From NCBI RefSeq assembly GCF_001411555.2, contig NC_049912.1, positions 26,917,722-26,981,721 of the forward strand: a DNA stretch of 64,000 bases, in the 5' to 3' direction. Source of the stretch: Juglans regia. Taxonomy: Eukaryota > Streptophyta > Magnoliopsida > Fagales > Juglandaceae. Under the pieces are notes generated by a model. It did no database searches. It was not told the origin of the DNA and saw only the letters and a program-made list of their open reading frames with translations. Each line of letters begins with the position of its first letter. Position 1 is the first letter of the stretch. Both the position numbers and the translations under genes were made by a program. Shown here in pieces: positions 48,834-60,720 of this stretch.

Positions 48834-49858
48834 TTACGAAACAACCTATATATGGTCGAGAGTTTTTAGTCTGTAACAAAAAAGCAATCTCCTTGTCTCA
48901 TGTTTGCATCTCTGTTTTAATTGGTAATGGGTGTGTGTTATTATGAATTTCTAATATCAGTTCGTATATTTATTTTTTATGATATTTTTTTGTGATTATA
49001 GCACTTATTATGAATTAATTTCATATTTACGTAATTCAAACTACGACATATTCTTATTAAGAAAAATTATACATATACATATCTTTTTACAACTCTTTAA
49101 AAAATTATATTTTAAACGAAAAATATTTTTATAAAAATAACTTACAAAATTAATTTTGTTTTACAAAAATATCATCAATTTAAAATATGGTTGTATAAAA
49201 AATTATAAAAATATTATACATGTATCATTACTTTTTTATTAAGTTATTAAAAATCATATTTACATTAATAATTTTAATAAAGTACTCTTTATGTTACATA
49301 AAAGATATTAACTTACTTTTGTTTTATAACTGGATGCTATTGATTCCATAATCCATTCATTTATTGTCTAATTGGTTGTTGAAAAAAAAAAAAAAAGTAG
49401 TAGATATATCATTATTAAAAATTAATAAGCTACCACCATTTTACAACTCATTAAAATGGAAAGTAGTTATGCGAAACTAGTTTCCCTGAAGAATAGATTG
49501 TAAAATAAATTATAAAGTAATTAAAAATGTATTATTGCCCACAAGTTTTTCCGAAGGGCAGTGCTAGCACGAGACCTTTTTCGAGAAGAACAAAAAAAAA
49601 TTGATTTTTTTTCTTTGATTTTTTTTATATTTTTAATTTTTTTTAAATCACAACATTAATAAAAAAATAATTTTTTAATCATAAGTAAAAAAATATATAT
49701 AAATAAAAAATTAATCAAGACCCAATCGAGAACCAATATTCAGTCACTCTAGCATTTTTGTTTTCAGAAGGTTAACGTGGCATAAGGAATTCATTTAAAA
49801 TGTAAAAAGTTTCATTTTTATGCTTTGGAAAAGGAAGTAGGTGAAAGATGGTCTTTTA
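48834..49858. other. Gene-free AT-rich DNA after kinase C
   Basis: Presumed kinase C 3' UTR, then AT-rich DNA. 49556-49755 has the look of another TGCTAG-ended MITE (GGGCAGTGCTAGCACGAG at 49557, CACTCTAGCATTTTTG at 49745), without a clear target duplication. No gene is supported. Confidence 0.4.
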
Positions 49859-50032
49859 GGTTGAGTTTAGATGTTTGGAATGTGTTGAGTTTATAAAATA
49901 TTATTTTTTAATATTATTATTACTTGAGATTTAAAAAAGTTAAATTGTTTATTATATTTCATGTTGAAATTTAAAAAAATTATAAGAATGAATTGAGATG
50001 AATTGAGATAGATTGATAATCCAAACAAAGCC
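49859..50032. mobile_element. Tourist/PIF-type MITE, 174 bp
   Basis: Starts GGTTGAGTTTAGATGTTTGG and ends CCAAACAAAGCC, flanked by TTA at 49856-49858 and 50033-50035. The interior contains the AT-rich core shared with several other stretches in the window (AAATTGTTTATTATATTTCA followed by ATGAATTGAGATGAATTGAG). Confidence 0.75.
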
Positions 50033-52335
50033 TTAAAGTGAGCGCGTTAATTTATTCCCTCGCTGGGCTATTTTTGAAGGACGGTGCTACTCTCGCTCTA
50101 CCGAAACCAACCACCGAATAGTTAAAAACGTTTTTGTCTTTTTTCTTCTTTATTTTTCAAACATTTTTTTCAATTCATGAAATATTTTTTAAAACAAATA
50201 AAAAATATAAAGTCATTTTAAAATAATTACTTAACAATTAAGTAAAAAACTAAAAATAAAAAAATAAGAAAATACAATCGGTAACCACCTTACGTGGGAA
50301 AAGCATTTCCCTTTTTCAATCTTTTACAACTTAAGAGACTATATTTTAAGTTTTTTTTATAAGGTAAGATTATTTGAAATTAAAATTAAAAGTTGAATAA
50401 AATATTATTAAAATATATAATTTTTAATATTATTTTTATTTTAAGATTTGAAAAGTTAAATTATTTATTTTATTTTATGTGAGAATTTAAGAAAATTATA
50501 ATAATTAGATGAGATAAAATAAAATGAAATGAGTTGAAAGAAATTATAAAAATAAACGTAAAAACTAAAGAACATGTGAGAGAGAGAGAGAGCCACCTCC
50601 ATATTGTTAAAAGAATAATTATATTCTAGTATCTCTCCTATATTCTGAATATACATGTGATATAGTTTGAATTAAAAAATAAATTTTAAAATTTGAATCT
50701 TACAGATTAAATAATATTATTTAAATATTGCATAGTGTAAAGACTTTAGAATGACAAAAATAAATAAAAAAACTATAACATTTTATAATATTCCAATACA
50801 AATTCCTTCACTAAAACTATATCATTTTGTGTTGTAATAAACTCATTTATTTGAAAAATCAAGTTATTGCTTTAACGCTTGTCGTACTTTTCATTGTAAC
50901 TCAAACGCATCTGTAATAATTAGAAATATTTCGAATTTATTTTTTAGCCTAATGATAAAATTTCGAATAGCACCAACCATGCATATACACATCTCTCTCT
51001 CTCTCTCTCTCTCTCTGAAAAGCTGAACGGCAATGGGAGGGTGATGGCGAATGTTCATTAAACATTTTAATTCTTGGAGCCCCAGGGCCAGGGGACTGAA
51101 TTTATGGCATTGAACCAACCCCCCATTACCAACCAATGGATAAGAACAGAGAAGTTGATAACCATTTGGTCCATTTCTATCATGTCCATCATTAAATTTT
51201 TGACTAACAGAGGTTAGGATTCAGGGATGAGATGAGTTAAGATGGATTGAGATGATTTATGAATAGTAGAATAAAAGTTGAATTATTTATTATATTTTAT
51301 GTGAAAATTTGATAAAATTATTTTAAGATTTAAAAAAGTTGAATTATTTATTATATTTTGTATGAGAATTTAAAAAAATTGTAATGATAAGATAAAATGA
51401 ATTGAAATAGATTTTGAATGCAAATGAGGCTAGTGCCTCCTCAAGATTCAAATATGAAACCACTTGGATTGAAATGTGCTTTTCATCCAAAACATGAACA
51501 TGTCACCTGAAACTGACATTTTTCCAAGTTTGGTAAAAGAATGCTTAATGCAGTACCACGAACAATTGTCTCCAATATACAAGCAAGGACGCATGACTGG
51601 CCCATCCCTCCACCCACCATGGTTGGAGACTCAAATTCCAAGTACTTATAAACAACAATTGAAAGGGCAAATCCCCTTTTGAATTCCAACATCACTAATG
51701 ACTTTATTAATCTCTTCTTTCAAGTTCTTCAAATCATTGGTGTGGCTAAGTTGTTATCTGCATAATTAGTTCCAGATTCTGAACTCTTTGATTTCCCTTG
51801 TCTTCCCACCAGGCATGATCAAAATTATTGGGATCGTTATAGATACTCGATGTTACCAATATTTCTTGATTTTCCATCGATCTTTCATTTAAATATACTG
51901 TAAATCAGATCATCCCTTTCATGGTTGTCGATGTGATCAAAACCAAGCAGGATGGCTCTGCAACCATCGCAATAACTCGCGCACCAATAAAGCCAACACC
52001 CAACTACCGCACCTTACGTTTAGCCATTAATAACTGTAAATTCACAATCCTTTTATCTCTTCAACGTGTGAGCAACAAGAAAAATCTCAAAACACACGCA
52101 CAATCAACAGAATTTCTACGGAAATTTGGGTGTTAGGTCAGATGTACGACAAGAACTGTAAGCTAATTTCAATGCTACTTTAACTTCTCATTTAATTTGA
52201 GAAGACATGACTCATTTAATGCGTATTCTCAACTTGCATCTGTTTTCTTCCTTCATGGCCCAGCTTGAATTGGGTTGTTAACTATTTGGTACTCCTTATA
52301 AGGTCTATTCCCAACTGAAAGACTGTCTTATACCA
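50033..52335. other. Intergenic MITE-rich region before the GDSL gene
   Basis: Further degraded copies of the AT-rich MITE family lie at about 50350-50545 and 51213-51435. A (GA)n tract lies at about 50577-50592 and a (CT)n tract at about 50993-51016. 51436-52335 is less repetitive and holds the GDSL promoter. The open frames here are short and unsupported. Confidence 0.45.
52294..52303. promoter_or_regulatory. Perfect CArG box / TATA-like site upstream of the GDSL gene
   Basis: CCTTATAAGG is a perfect palindromic CArG box, the MADS-domain binding consensus, 33 bp before the first ATG. It also contains TATAA, so it could be the TATA element of a transcript starting from the second Met. Function is inferred. 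Confidence 0.35.
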
Positions 52336-53794
52336 ATGCCGACGGCGACGCAGAAGATGACTATCTATTCCAAAAAAGTACTGCTTTTGGTGTTATCATA
52401 TGCGTTGTTAGGAATCGGAAATGGTCAAGAATCAACACAGATTGTACCAGCAATCATAACATTCGGGGACTCTGCTGTAGACGTGGGCAACAATAACAAT
52501 CTCCGTACTTTTTTCAAGGCTAATTACCCTCCATATGGGAGGGACTTTGTCAATCATCAGCCTACAGGGAGGTTTTGCAATGGTAAAATAACCACTGATA
52601 TAACTGGTGAGTACAAAGCATCAATGCTAAAATGCCTACACATGGATCAGATTGTCTAATTTAAACGACCCTTTTGCAGCTGAAGCTCTGGGCTTTAAGA
52701 CTTATCCTCCAGCATATCTTAGCCCACAGGCATCAGGGAAGAACCTTCTAATTGGAGCAAACTTTGCTTCAGCTGCCGCGGGTTACGATGAGAAACCAAC
52801 GATCCTTCATGTAAACAATTTCATGTTATGCCACTCATTTTGTATCTAAGCCCTTGGTTATAAGGTTATGATTTATTGAAACAAGTGAACTCTTGTGGCA
52901 GCATGCAATCACGTTGTCTCAGCAGCTGGAATACTTCAAAGAATACAAGACTAGGTTAACAAAGGTGGCTGGTAGTAAGAAAGCAGCAGCCATCCTCAAG
53001 GATGCAATATATATTTTGAGTGCAGGTAGTGGAGACTTTCTCCAGAATTACTACATCAATCCTTCAGTCAGAAAAGCTCATACTCCAGATGAGTACTCCT
53101 CGTTCCTTGTTGGCTCATTCTCAAGATTTGTGAAGGTACATCATTGTTGTTACTGAAATTTCAAGTTCTGGGCAAACTAAAAAAAATACATATATTTAGT
53201 TGCTAAAGTGAGCTGGCTGCTCTGATGAAAAACAGGAACTGTATGGCCTGGGAGCCAGGAAACTTGGTGTGAGTTCACTCGCTCCATTGGGTTGCTTTCC
53301 TTTTGCATTCAACTTATTCAAATTTAATGAGAAGGGATGCGTCTCTACTATCAATACCGCTGCTCGAGGATTCAATAAGAAGATGAACTCCTCTGCAGCA
53401 AATCTCCAAAAGCAACTTCCTGGTCTGAAAATTGTGGTCTTTGACATTTTTACGCCTATCTATGATCTTGTTCGATCCCCTTCAAAATATGGTAAAGATC
53501 ATGTTCTTCAACCGATTTGGAAGAGTATGGATGGTGGATAAATACATGGAATACTTCAAGGAATAAATGGTAATCAACTTCTGCTCTTATGTTTTTGCAG
53601 GTTTTGTGGAAGCAAGGAAAAGCTGCTGTGGAAAGGGAACATTGGAGACAGCATCAGCCTTGTGCAATCCGAAGTCACCAGGAACTTGTTCTAATGCGAC
53701 TCAATATGTGTTTTGGGATAACGTCCATCCATCTCAGGCTGCTAATCAGGTTATTGCCGATGCAATGATTGTCCAAGGCATCGCCCTCATCTGA
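52336..53794 (+). CDS. GDSL esterase/lipase (APG-like), 361 aa
   Basis: Secreted SGNH-type hydrolase acting on ester substrates, commonly in the cell wall or cuticle; the substrate cannot be told from sequence. Exons: 52336-52606, 52680-52810, 52902-53135, 53236-53491, 53601-53794; total 1086 nt. A signal peptide follows Met1 or Met8 (VLLLVLSYALLGIGNG). Block I is IITFGDSAVDVGNNNN (nucleophile Ser). Block II is GANFASAAAGYD (oxyanion Gly). Block III reads SAGSGDFLQNYY, where many family members have GxND, so the usual Asn is Gly. Block V is DNVHPS, with the catalytic Asp and His. Family motifs PTGRFCNGK and LAPLGCFP are present. Length is typical. No lesion seen. Confidence 0.92.
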
Positions 53795-53831
53795 CGATGA
53801 TATGTAGTTTGGTTGTCTTTTCTCTCTCTAA

Positions 53832-54016
53832 GGTTGCGTTTGGATGTTGAAGTGAGTTGAGATAATAAAATATTGTTAGAATATTATTTATTATTATTAT
53901 TATTATTTTAGAATTTGAAAAAGTTAAATTATTTATTATATTTTGTGTTGGGATTTGAAAAAGTTGTAATGATGAATTAAGATGAGTTAAGAGAAATTAT
54001 GGTTCCAAACGAAGCC
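53832..54016. mobile_element. Tourist/PIF-type MITE, 185 bp
   Basis: Begins GGTTGCGTTTGGATGTTGAA and ends CCAAACGAAGCC (inverted repeat GGYTKCGTTTGG), flanked by TAA at 53829-53831 and 54017-54019. The interior is the same AT-rich core as the MITE at 49859-50032. It starts 37 bp after the GDSL stop codon, so it probably lies in that gene's 3' UTR. Confidence 0.8.
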
Positions 54017-55824
54017 TAAATCTAAGATTGTGTTTGTTAAAATAAAATATAAATAAATTTGAGAAATGTTATATATCACACTATCATCTCACTTTCATTT
54101 CCGTACGTAAAATGTAGTACATTTATCACCATTAAATGATAAATTAAGAATTATCAAATAAAAAATTATTTAATAGTGATAAATGTGTCACATTTTATAT
54201 AATAAGATGGAAGTTGGTGTGTAGAATTTTTCATTAAATTTCTCTCTTCCTATCAATTTAAATTTTTCAAAAGCAAAAATACTGAATTCAAATTTTGAAT
54301 CTAAGATTTTATGTTAGTAAGAATTTATGCACCTATAAGAGAGATGATGAAAAAAAGATGGGAAATCATATTTGAATATATAGAGTGTGTAATTCTCGTG
54401 CATTTTTTAAAAAAAAAATAAATAAATATATTATTTAAAAAAAATTAATTTTTTTTTTTTATGTGTATCACATCATCCCAAATATGCACTGGCTTACGTA
54501 CTAACATTAAAAATATCATTTCTCATTATATTTTGCTCACGGTGCAAATCGAGGCAACGACGCTTCACTTTCTGGTCGCAACAACTCATTACGTCCCCAC
54601 AACAAACAAACCAAGCACGAGAGATGGAAAGAAAAACCTGAGCATGGTCGAAAGAGATCTGAATGCACTATTTCGCATAATAATGCTTGGTTCAAAATGT
54701 GGTCCTGGATTATTTTTCTTCTTCTATTTTTGTGGATAAATGTGGTGCTGGTCCCTGCGACAAATTGTGTTTAGGTAGTGACGTGATGTCAAATATTCTG
54801 TAAATAGTAATAAAAAATATTAATAAAATATTAAATAATAATAAAAAAATAATAGATAAAAAATAATAATAATATATTAAATAGTAGTGCACCACTACCC
54901 AAACTAGCCCTTAGAGGTCTAAAAATTTATTTAAGGGTAGTATATGCTTCAAAGTGATAATGAAGCAATTTTTAAAAAAATAACGAGTGAAAAATAAGAT
55001 GCTTTTCGATTAAAAACTGGGAGAAGACCTGACTAGTCAATGTCACTAGCACCTGGTTACTATTTTGAATATCTAATATTGCCTGAAAAAAACTCACATA
55101 AATATTAATTTACAGGAATATGAGAGGATATGTGAGATCTTTTCCTTTTCACTAGTTACTGATTGCTAGAAAGGGAGAGATTATGGATGAGAAACATAGT
55201 CAACAAAGAGAATCACGTAATAAAGAAAGTTTCGCAATTCAACTTCCCATATCAACTCATGTCAGTTTGTGATATAGTTTTTTGTGATTGGACATCTTCC
55301 CTAGAAAGTAATGGGAGAAGGGGATATCAGTAAATGCCGTGATAGCATAGTGTTACTCTAGGCTGCATCAGAATAGTTGGAACATGAGTCCCGTTCTTGA
55401 TGAGATTTCACGTCCTCAACAAAAACGAAATTCGTTTTGACATAATTTAAATAAACCGAAGAAGCTTGTTGCCAGAGAAGTTTAGAGAAATGAAGCATCT
55501 CATGCATGATTTACGCTTAGGATGACCATTGTTCAGAAAATATACAGTGATCCTTTATGAAAGTATTGCGTGAACAAGCACACATATATAGCCCCATCTA
55601 TAGTAGGATAATTCCACACTAAAACCTTACGAATCACCCGAGCATAGGGTGCACTAGGTAGAACTACAATCAACATGCAGCCCAAAATTAAAGGAAAAAG
55701 GAGAGGAGGAAGAGGGATACCCCAGAAAAACATACAAAACTCCAAATAAGCAGCTGCTCGAATTGACATGTTCTGCTAGTTACTTTGCAAAGCCGTTGCT
55801 GCTGCTAAATGCTTGCTCTCAGTC
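54017..55824. other. Intergenic DNA between the convergent GDSL and PFK genes
   Basis: AT-rich, with two further MITE-like palindromic stretches (about 54060-54230; about 54769-54902, with matching GGTAGTG ends). The presumed PFK 3' UTR is near 55530-55824. No gene is supported. Confidence 0.4.
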
Positions 55825-58800
55825 TCATTCATTCCCATTTATTGACGGGATAGGTGTTTCTTGCCGTTTCTTATCCTCTGCGACATCATTGGGGCCCCCA
55901 AGAGTAGTAGTTGTTGCTTGTAAATGGTTATTCCCATTTATTGGTTGGTTTTGTGGTGCTTCCTCTTTCTCATCCCCGAATACATATTTATGGTCCAAGA
56001 AGCTGGGTTGATTAGTTGAAGCCAGTAGCCTTGCCCACATCCTGTCAGTTATCACAACCTTGTTCTGTTTCTCAATCACCCGCTGCACGTACAAGATGCA
56101 TTCAACATATGGCTCCATGCACGCAGCTAAACATGAATAAAAGAAATTGTCTTTTCTTTGAGTAATGCTACTCTTCATCATGAATTTAGCATCTTTAGTT
56201 ATAATAGTTGATGTGGCACGATTAAGCTTCCTTTTATGTGAATCACTTAATTGAAATGCCACTCAAAATATGCCGTATGAACTGGTGAGATTGAAAATAC
56301 AAAATTCATGACAAAGAACGTCATTTCCCTCTTTCTTTTCAAACCATGAAGGAACTTACGTATAATGGTATGTAAGCATGTCTCCCGTTAACCTGACCAA
56401 CTGTGAAGCCCGTATAACCTGCCATTGCACCATGAATGACACTGTGCGCAAGGAGGGTGCAGTACACATTATCAGATGCATTGCTTGGAACAGCACGGAT
56501 CATGTAAGTGGGATCTGCAAGATGAGCAAACAAAATCTGGTCACATCATTTCCGGCAGATGGTAGGACAAATCGAAGAATGAACAAATAGTTTGACTGAT
56601 AAAAATTTCAATAAACTGACCTATGTATTTGAGATTTATGGCCATCTTCTTAGTTTTCGAGAAATGATCCTAGAGCAACAAAAAGATATGTGATTAATAT
56701 GGAAGAACTTCATGCTGCAATCTAGTCTGCAGAAATTGACAGTATTTCTCTGGGGACAAAACACTTTTAAACCACCAAATGATGTTCCTCTAATCAAATA
56801 AATGGAGCTTAGGAATGTTGTATAAGGGCTAACAATTCCTAAATGCTTCCAAATGCAATCTGGTCATTTCTATTTGTCAAACTGAAAAGGGGACATATGT
56901 TAAGCACTCGAAATTACTTTATGCAACTGGCATAATGTCCAAAGCATAATGAAGGCTAAGTTGCAAAGCCTTGTGATAGAGCTAGTCACTATACATCTCA
57001 AAATTGCAAGGCATGGCAAACAAAACATTTAACACCAAAGCGAGATAATACATCCTAGCATCTATACCTTAATCTTCTGAGATATCCACAGACCCACATC
57101 TGGCAGTCGCTTATTTCCAGAAGCATCCTGCTGGTCTGTGGTTCGCATGCTTTCAGAAAAAAGCTCCTGTCCTGCACCTTCAGCTATTACTATAACCATG
57201 TGCCCATTTTCTTTCAGTCTTTTCTCAATGTATTCTAATAGCCCACCAGCTCCTTCAAGATAAAAGGGAGACTCTGGAATCAAGCAACAGTCCACATCTC
57301 GGCTAGCTAGAGTTGCATACATTGCTATAAATCCTGCATAACAATATCTCAGATACAATAACTAGGTAAAGCTGGTTCAAGAAACATTGTTTTTATTTAT
57401 AATTGGCCAAGTTGACTAAGAATTGATGCAAGAGAAAGGCCTTAAAAAGATACAAGGCCCTGAATGAGAACATTAATTGACATGGTTGTTTGATATTAGA
57501 TGGACATGTCGTATTCAGCACCTTGGATTGAACAATGATGATCATTCAAGGGACCTTTGGGATTAGATAAAAGTAAAGAAGACCAAGGAGAAAAGCAAAT
57601 GAAGGTAGAACTGAAAGCACCTTTTCAAGTTCAACCCAAAAATTTTGTGGTGTCACATCTCTTTTGTGTTAAAATACCTATTAGAGTTATGAAGCCTACC
57701 ACTGTGCCGGCCCATTAACTTGACAAGACCGATACCATTCTCAATGCTTTCTGATTCAATATGGGCTGCATTAATAGCTCGTTGAGCCTCTTCAACAGCA
57801 GTGTCAAAACCGAATGACTTGTCCATAACCTGAACAAGAACGAGCAGAAGATCCAATATGACCTTTTCAGTATCAAATCAAAGTTTGCATCAGGAGAGGG
57901 GTATCTGTGTGATAGAGTAATGTGGTTCAATTATGTGTCTGCCAGATTCGAGTAATTGAGTATGGCTTGAGGAGTACCGGAATGTCATTATCAATCGTCT
58001 TGGGTATTCCTGCTACTGCAACTTTAAGGCCACGCCTTCTAATTTCCTGCATTGTACAGTGATCTATGAATTACTCACCAATTTATTTGTATATCTTAGC
58101 TAAATAACTAAATTTTAATTATATTTTATTGAATATATTATTTTCAGTTTGATAATAATGTTATCAGATAGTTGACAAGATATCTATGTAGGATCAGAAC
58201 TCAATGCTTTCAAAATTCACGTTTCTAGCTCATTGTGAATAATCATCTCTGCAAAAAGGAAAAACAATCTCATAATCCCATCACTCTCGAGACACAGGCC
58301 ATTAAAAATCCTTCAGTCTAGAGCATCGCAGATCAGCATCAGTGCCACATAAACTGCATTACCTCAAAAATTACGGAAGCCCCTTTCTGAGTTCCATCTC
58401 CTCCAATTATGTATACCTGACACAAGATGAAATTGTAATAAGTTCCAAGCCCACAAATGGGAGGAGTTGTTTGCAAAAGCAGATGCTCCAATGTAGGAAT
58501 TATGAAGGAAAATGGCAGACTAGTGAACCTGATTAATGCCTCGGTCCTGAATGCTGTCAACAATTTTAGAGGTATCATGGCCCCCTCGTGATGTCCCAAG
58601 GATTGTGCCACCCCGTTTATGGATGTCATTCACCACCTTTGGTGTCAAAGGAATTGTATTTCGGGCATAGAAACCTCTGTATCCCCCCTATATGTACAAA
58701 GAGACCTCTTTAGTTGATATCATTTGACCATGTATTCTTTTAACATCAAATTTGGAATCCGTGTCAAACATTATTATAAATAAAACACGAACCAAAACCA

Positions 58801-60366
58801 GAGTTGAGCAACGAGATCAAAGTGTCAGTCTCTTTATGGAGGTCTGAAAGTTTGAGAGGAAGGAAAGGAAAATAAGAAAGAATGCCAATGAAAACATTTC
58901 AAGCATCTTTATCATTCTAATTTTCTTTTCCTTGCACATTCTACTTTCCTTTTCTTTGTACTTCTGAAGACTCAAATGCAGCCCTAAAATGGGTTTGAAT
59001 GTAATAACAGATGCATTTGCTCACCTCTATCCCAAGAACCTTGTGGACACCATACATGTGGTATAAGCCACAAACTATTTCCCTAATCACTGTATTTAGA
59101 CCAGGACATAGACCACCGCATGTTACAATACATGCATAGACTTCCTCTGGTTCGAAATACACCTGAGAAATTTTCAATGAGCCATTACTCTGAATAACAT
59201 GGACATAATAAAAATAAATCAGTCAAAAAGAAAGTAAAAGTCAAAAACCTTTTGACGAGGTCCAGCACGGCGAAAATGTATCCCTCTTGGGCTATTCTTC
59301 TCGACAACAATCTATACAGAGGAAACAAATTAGAAAATTGCATACTAGCATTTCAGCAAAGCCTTTTTAAACTACAACAACTCAGATCCAGAAATCCAAT
59401 TTTGATAGGGGGAAAAAAGTAAGAAAGTTACTAGCAAAATAATAGTTCGATCCGAAAGAAAAACCAGTGGAGATCATTACCTTTTGAGCAACAGTATCAT
59501 CCATATTAACAAAATACTGCCTGATCAACCAAAAGACAGCTTTAATGAATCATGAATTTGTATATACAAATGCCGCAAACAGCCAAAAAAAAAAGGCATA
59601 AACTTACTTCACAACCGAGTATGCAGGATTGACTTGTAATGGATTCGAATATGTCTGCATGATGATATTTCATGAAGAATAAGCTGTATGTCACATAAAG
59701 ACCCTTCCTCTTCAGGTCACGCTTATTACAAGCAATCTCAGTCTTTACAAGACTTCACTGTCTGACTTTGTGTTGATCTCAAAGTCACAATCTTTTATAA
59801 AGTACTAGCCTTTGAAAAAGAACGCTATTTTATGAAAGTCAACAGTCTTACACTACCATTTGCAAGCACTAAAGCTTCTTTCCTTAATTGCTTCGTTCTC
59901 TATGTTTCTGGCCCTTGGGCCTTATGTTCACTCTGTCGTTAAAACGAACATGTACCAGAATTATTTTCTCAGGACATATACTTTCCACACATTAAAACAA
60001 AAAAAGATAAGAAAAACTAGCTGAATTCCCTTTTTAGTGATTGACCTTTTTTCAAGAGAAAAAAAAAAAAAAGGATTCGCTTAAACTACTATTAGATGCT
60101 AATTTAATTTACTCTACGGCGTTCAGTCTTTTTCGTTTTAAGAAAATAAACAAGCAAAAGTACGTAAAGCTTGTCAGTTCCCTTTCCTTCTCATTCAGTT
60201 GGTTCTCTCTGCAACGAAACGCGCCCATATGAAAAACACGCATACATAGAGCAAGTCAAAGTTATAAACTGTTTGAGAAAAATCATGAATCTCTTTTCAT
60301 TTACTTCTATATGTTTTCTCTGCAACCAAAAAGATAATCACATGTTTTTCTCAACAACCAAACACC

Positions 60367-60415
<49 letters not shown>

Positions 60416-60720
60416 ACTGGGAGGTCAGGTTTGTAATCCGTCAAGTGCGGAACATCCTCAAGAACGTAACCAGAGGGGCCGGTGACGATTTTGGGCTCGG
60501 AATTGACCAAGTTCTCCATGGAGCCATTCCTGGAAGTGGGAGAGAGGACGGAGAAGTATCGGGGGCTGTGATTGGGGGAGGGAGAGTGAGGATTTGTGGG
60601 GTCGAAGCACCGGAACCTTGGAGTAGAAATGGAAACGGAGCTAGAGATGGTAGAGTGACGAGAGTCCATGGAGACCGATGGAACTTGCGAGTGTGAGGGG
60701 ACTTCGAACCCAACGCCCAT
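55825..60720 (-). CDS. PFK: ATP-dependent 6-phosphofructokinase, plant PFK3/PFK7 type
   Basis: Phosphorylates fructose 6-phosphate to fructose 1,6-bisphosphate with ATP, the committed step of glycolysis; this subgroup is cytosolic. Exons: 60720-60418, 59654-59608, 59520-59481, 59311-59249, 59162-59025, 58687-58529, 58416-58363, 58046-57978, 57829-57700, 57333-57068, 56669-56621, 56514-56360, 56082-55825; total 1731 nt, 576 aa. Motifs: [48 protein letters not shown], the catalytic [31 protein letters not shown] and [17 protein letters not shown]. The first ~68 residues form a Ser/Pro-rich extension before [10 protein letters not shown], where homologues usually begin. Translation from the internal Met would give about 508 aa, nearer the usual length. 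Intron 1 opens with a long CT tract. PFK3 and PFK7 cannot be separated by eye. Confidence 0.93.
60369..60412. repeat. (GA)22 microsatellite abutting the PFK intron 1 donor
   Basis: A perfect 44-bp GA tract on the plus strand (CT in the sense of PFK). It begins only a few nucleotides after the GTAA of the intron 1 splice donor (60417-60414). Such tracts are length-polymorphic. Confidence 0.95.

Noticed and set aside
60171..60485. A plus-strand frame containing a Glu-Arg repeat
   Set aside because: It is the GA microsatellite translated; the real gene is PFK on the opposite strand.
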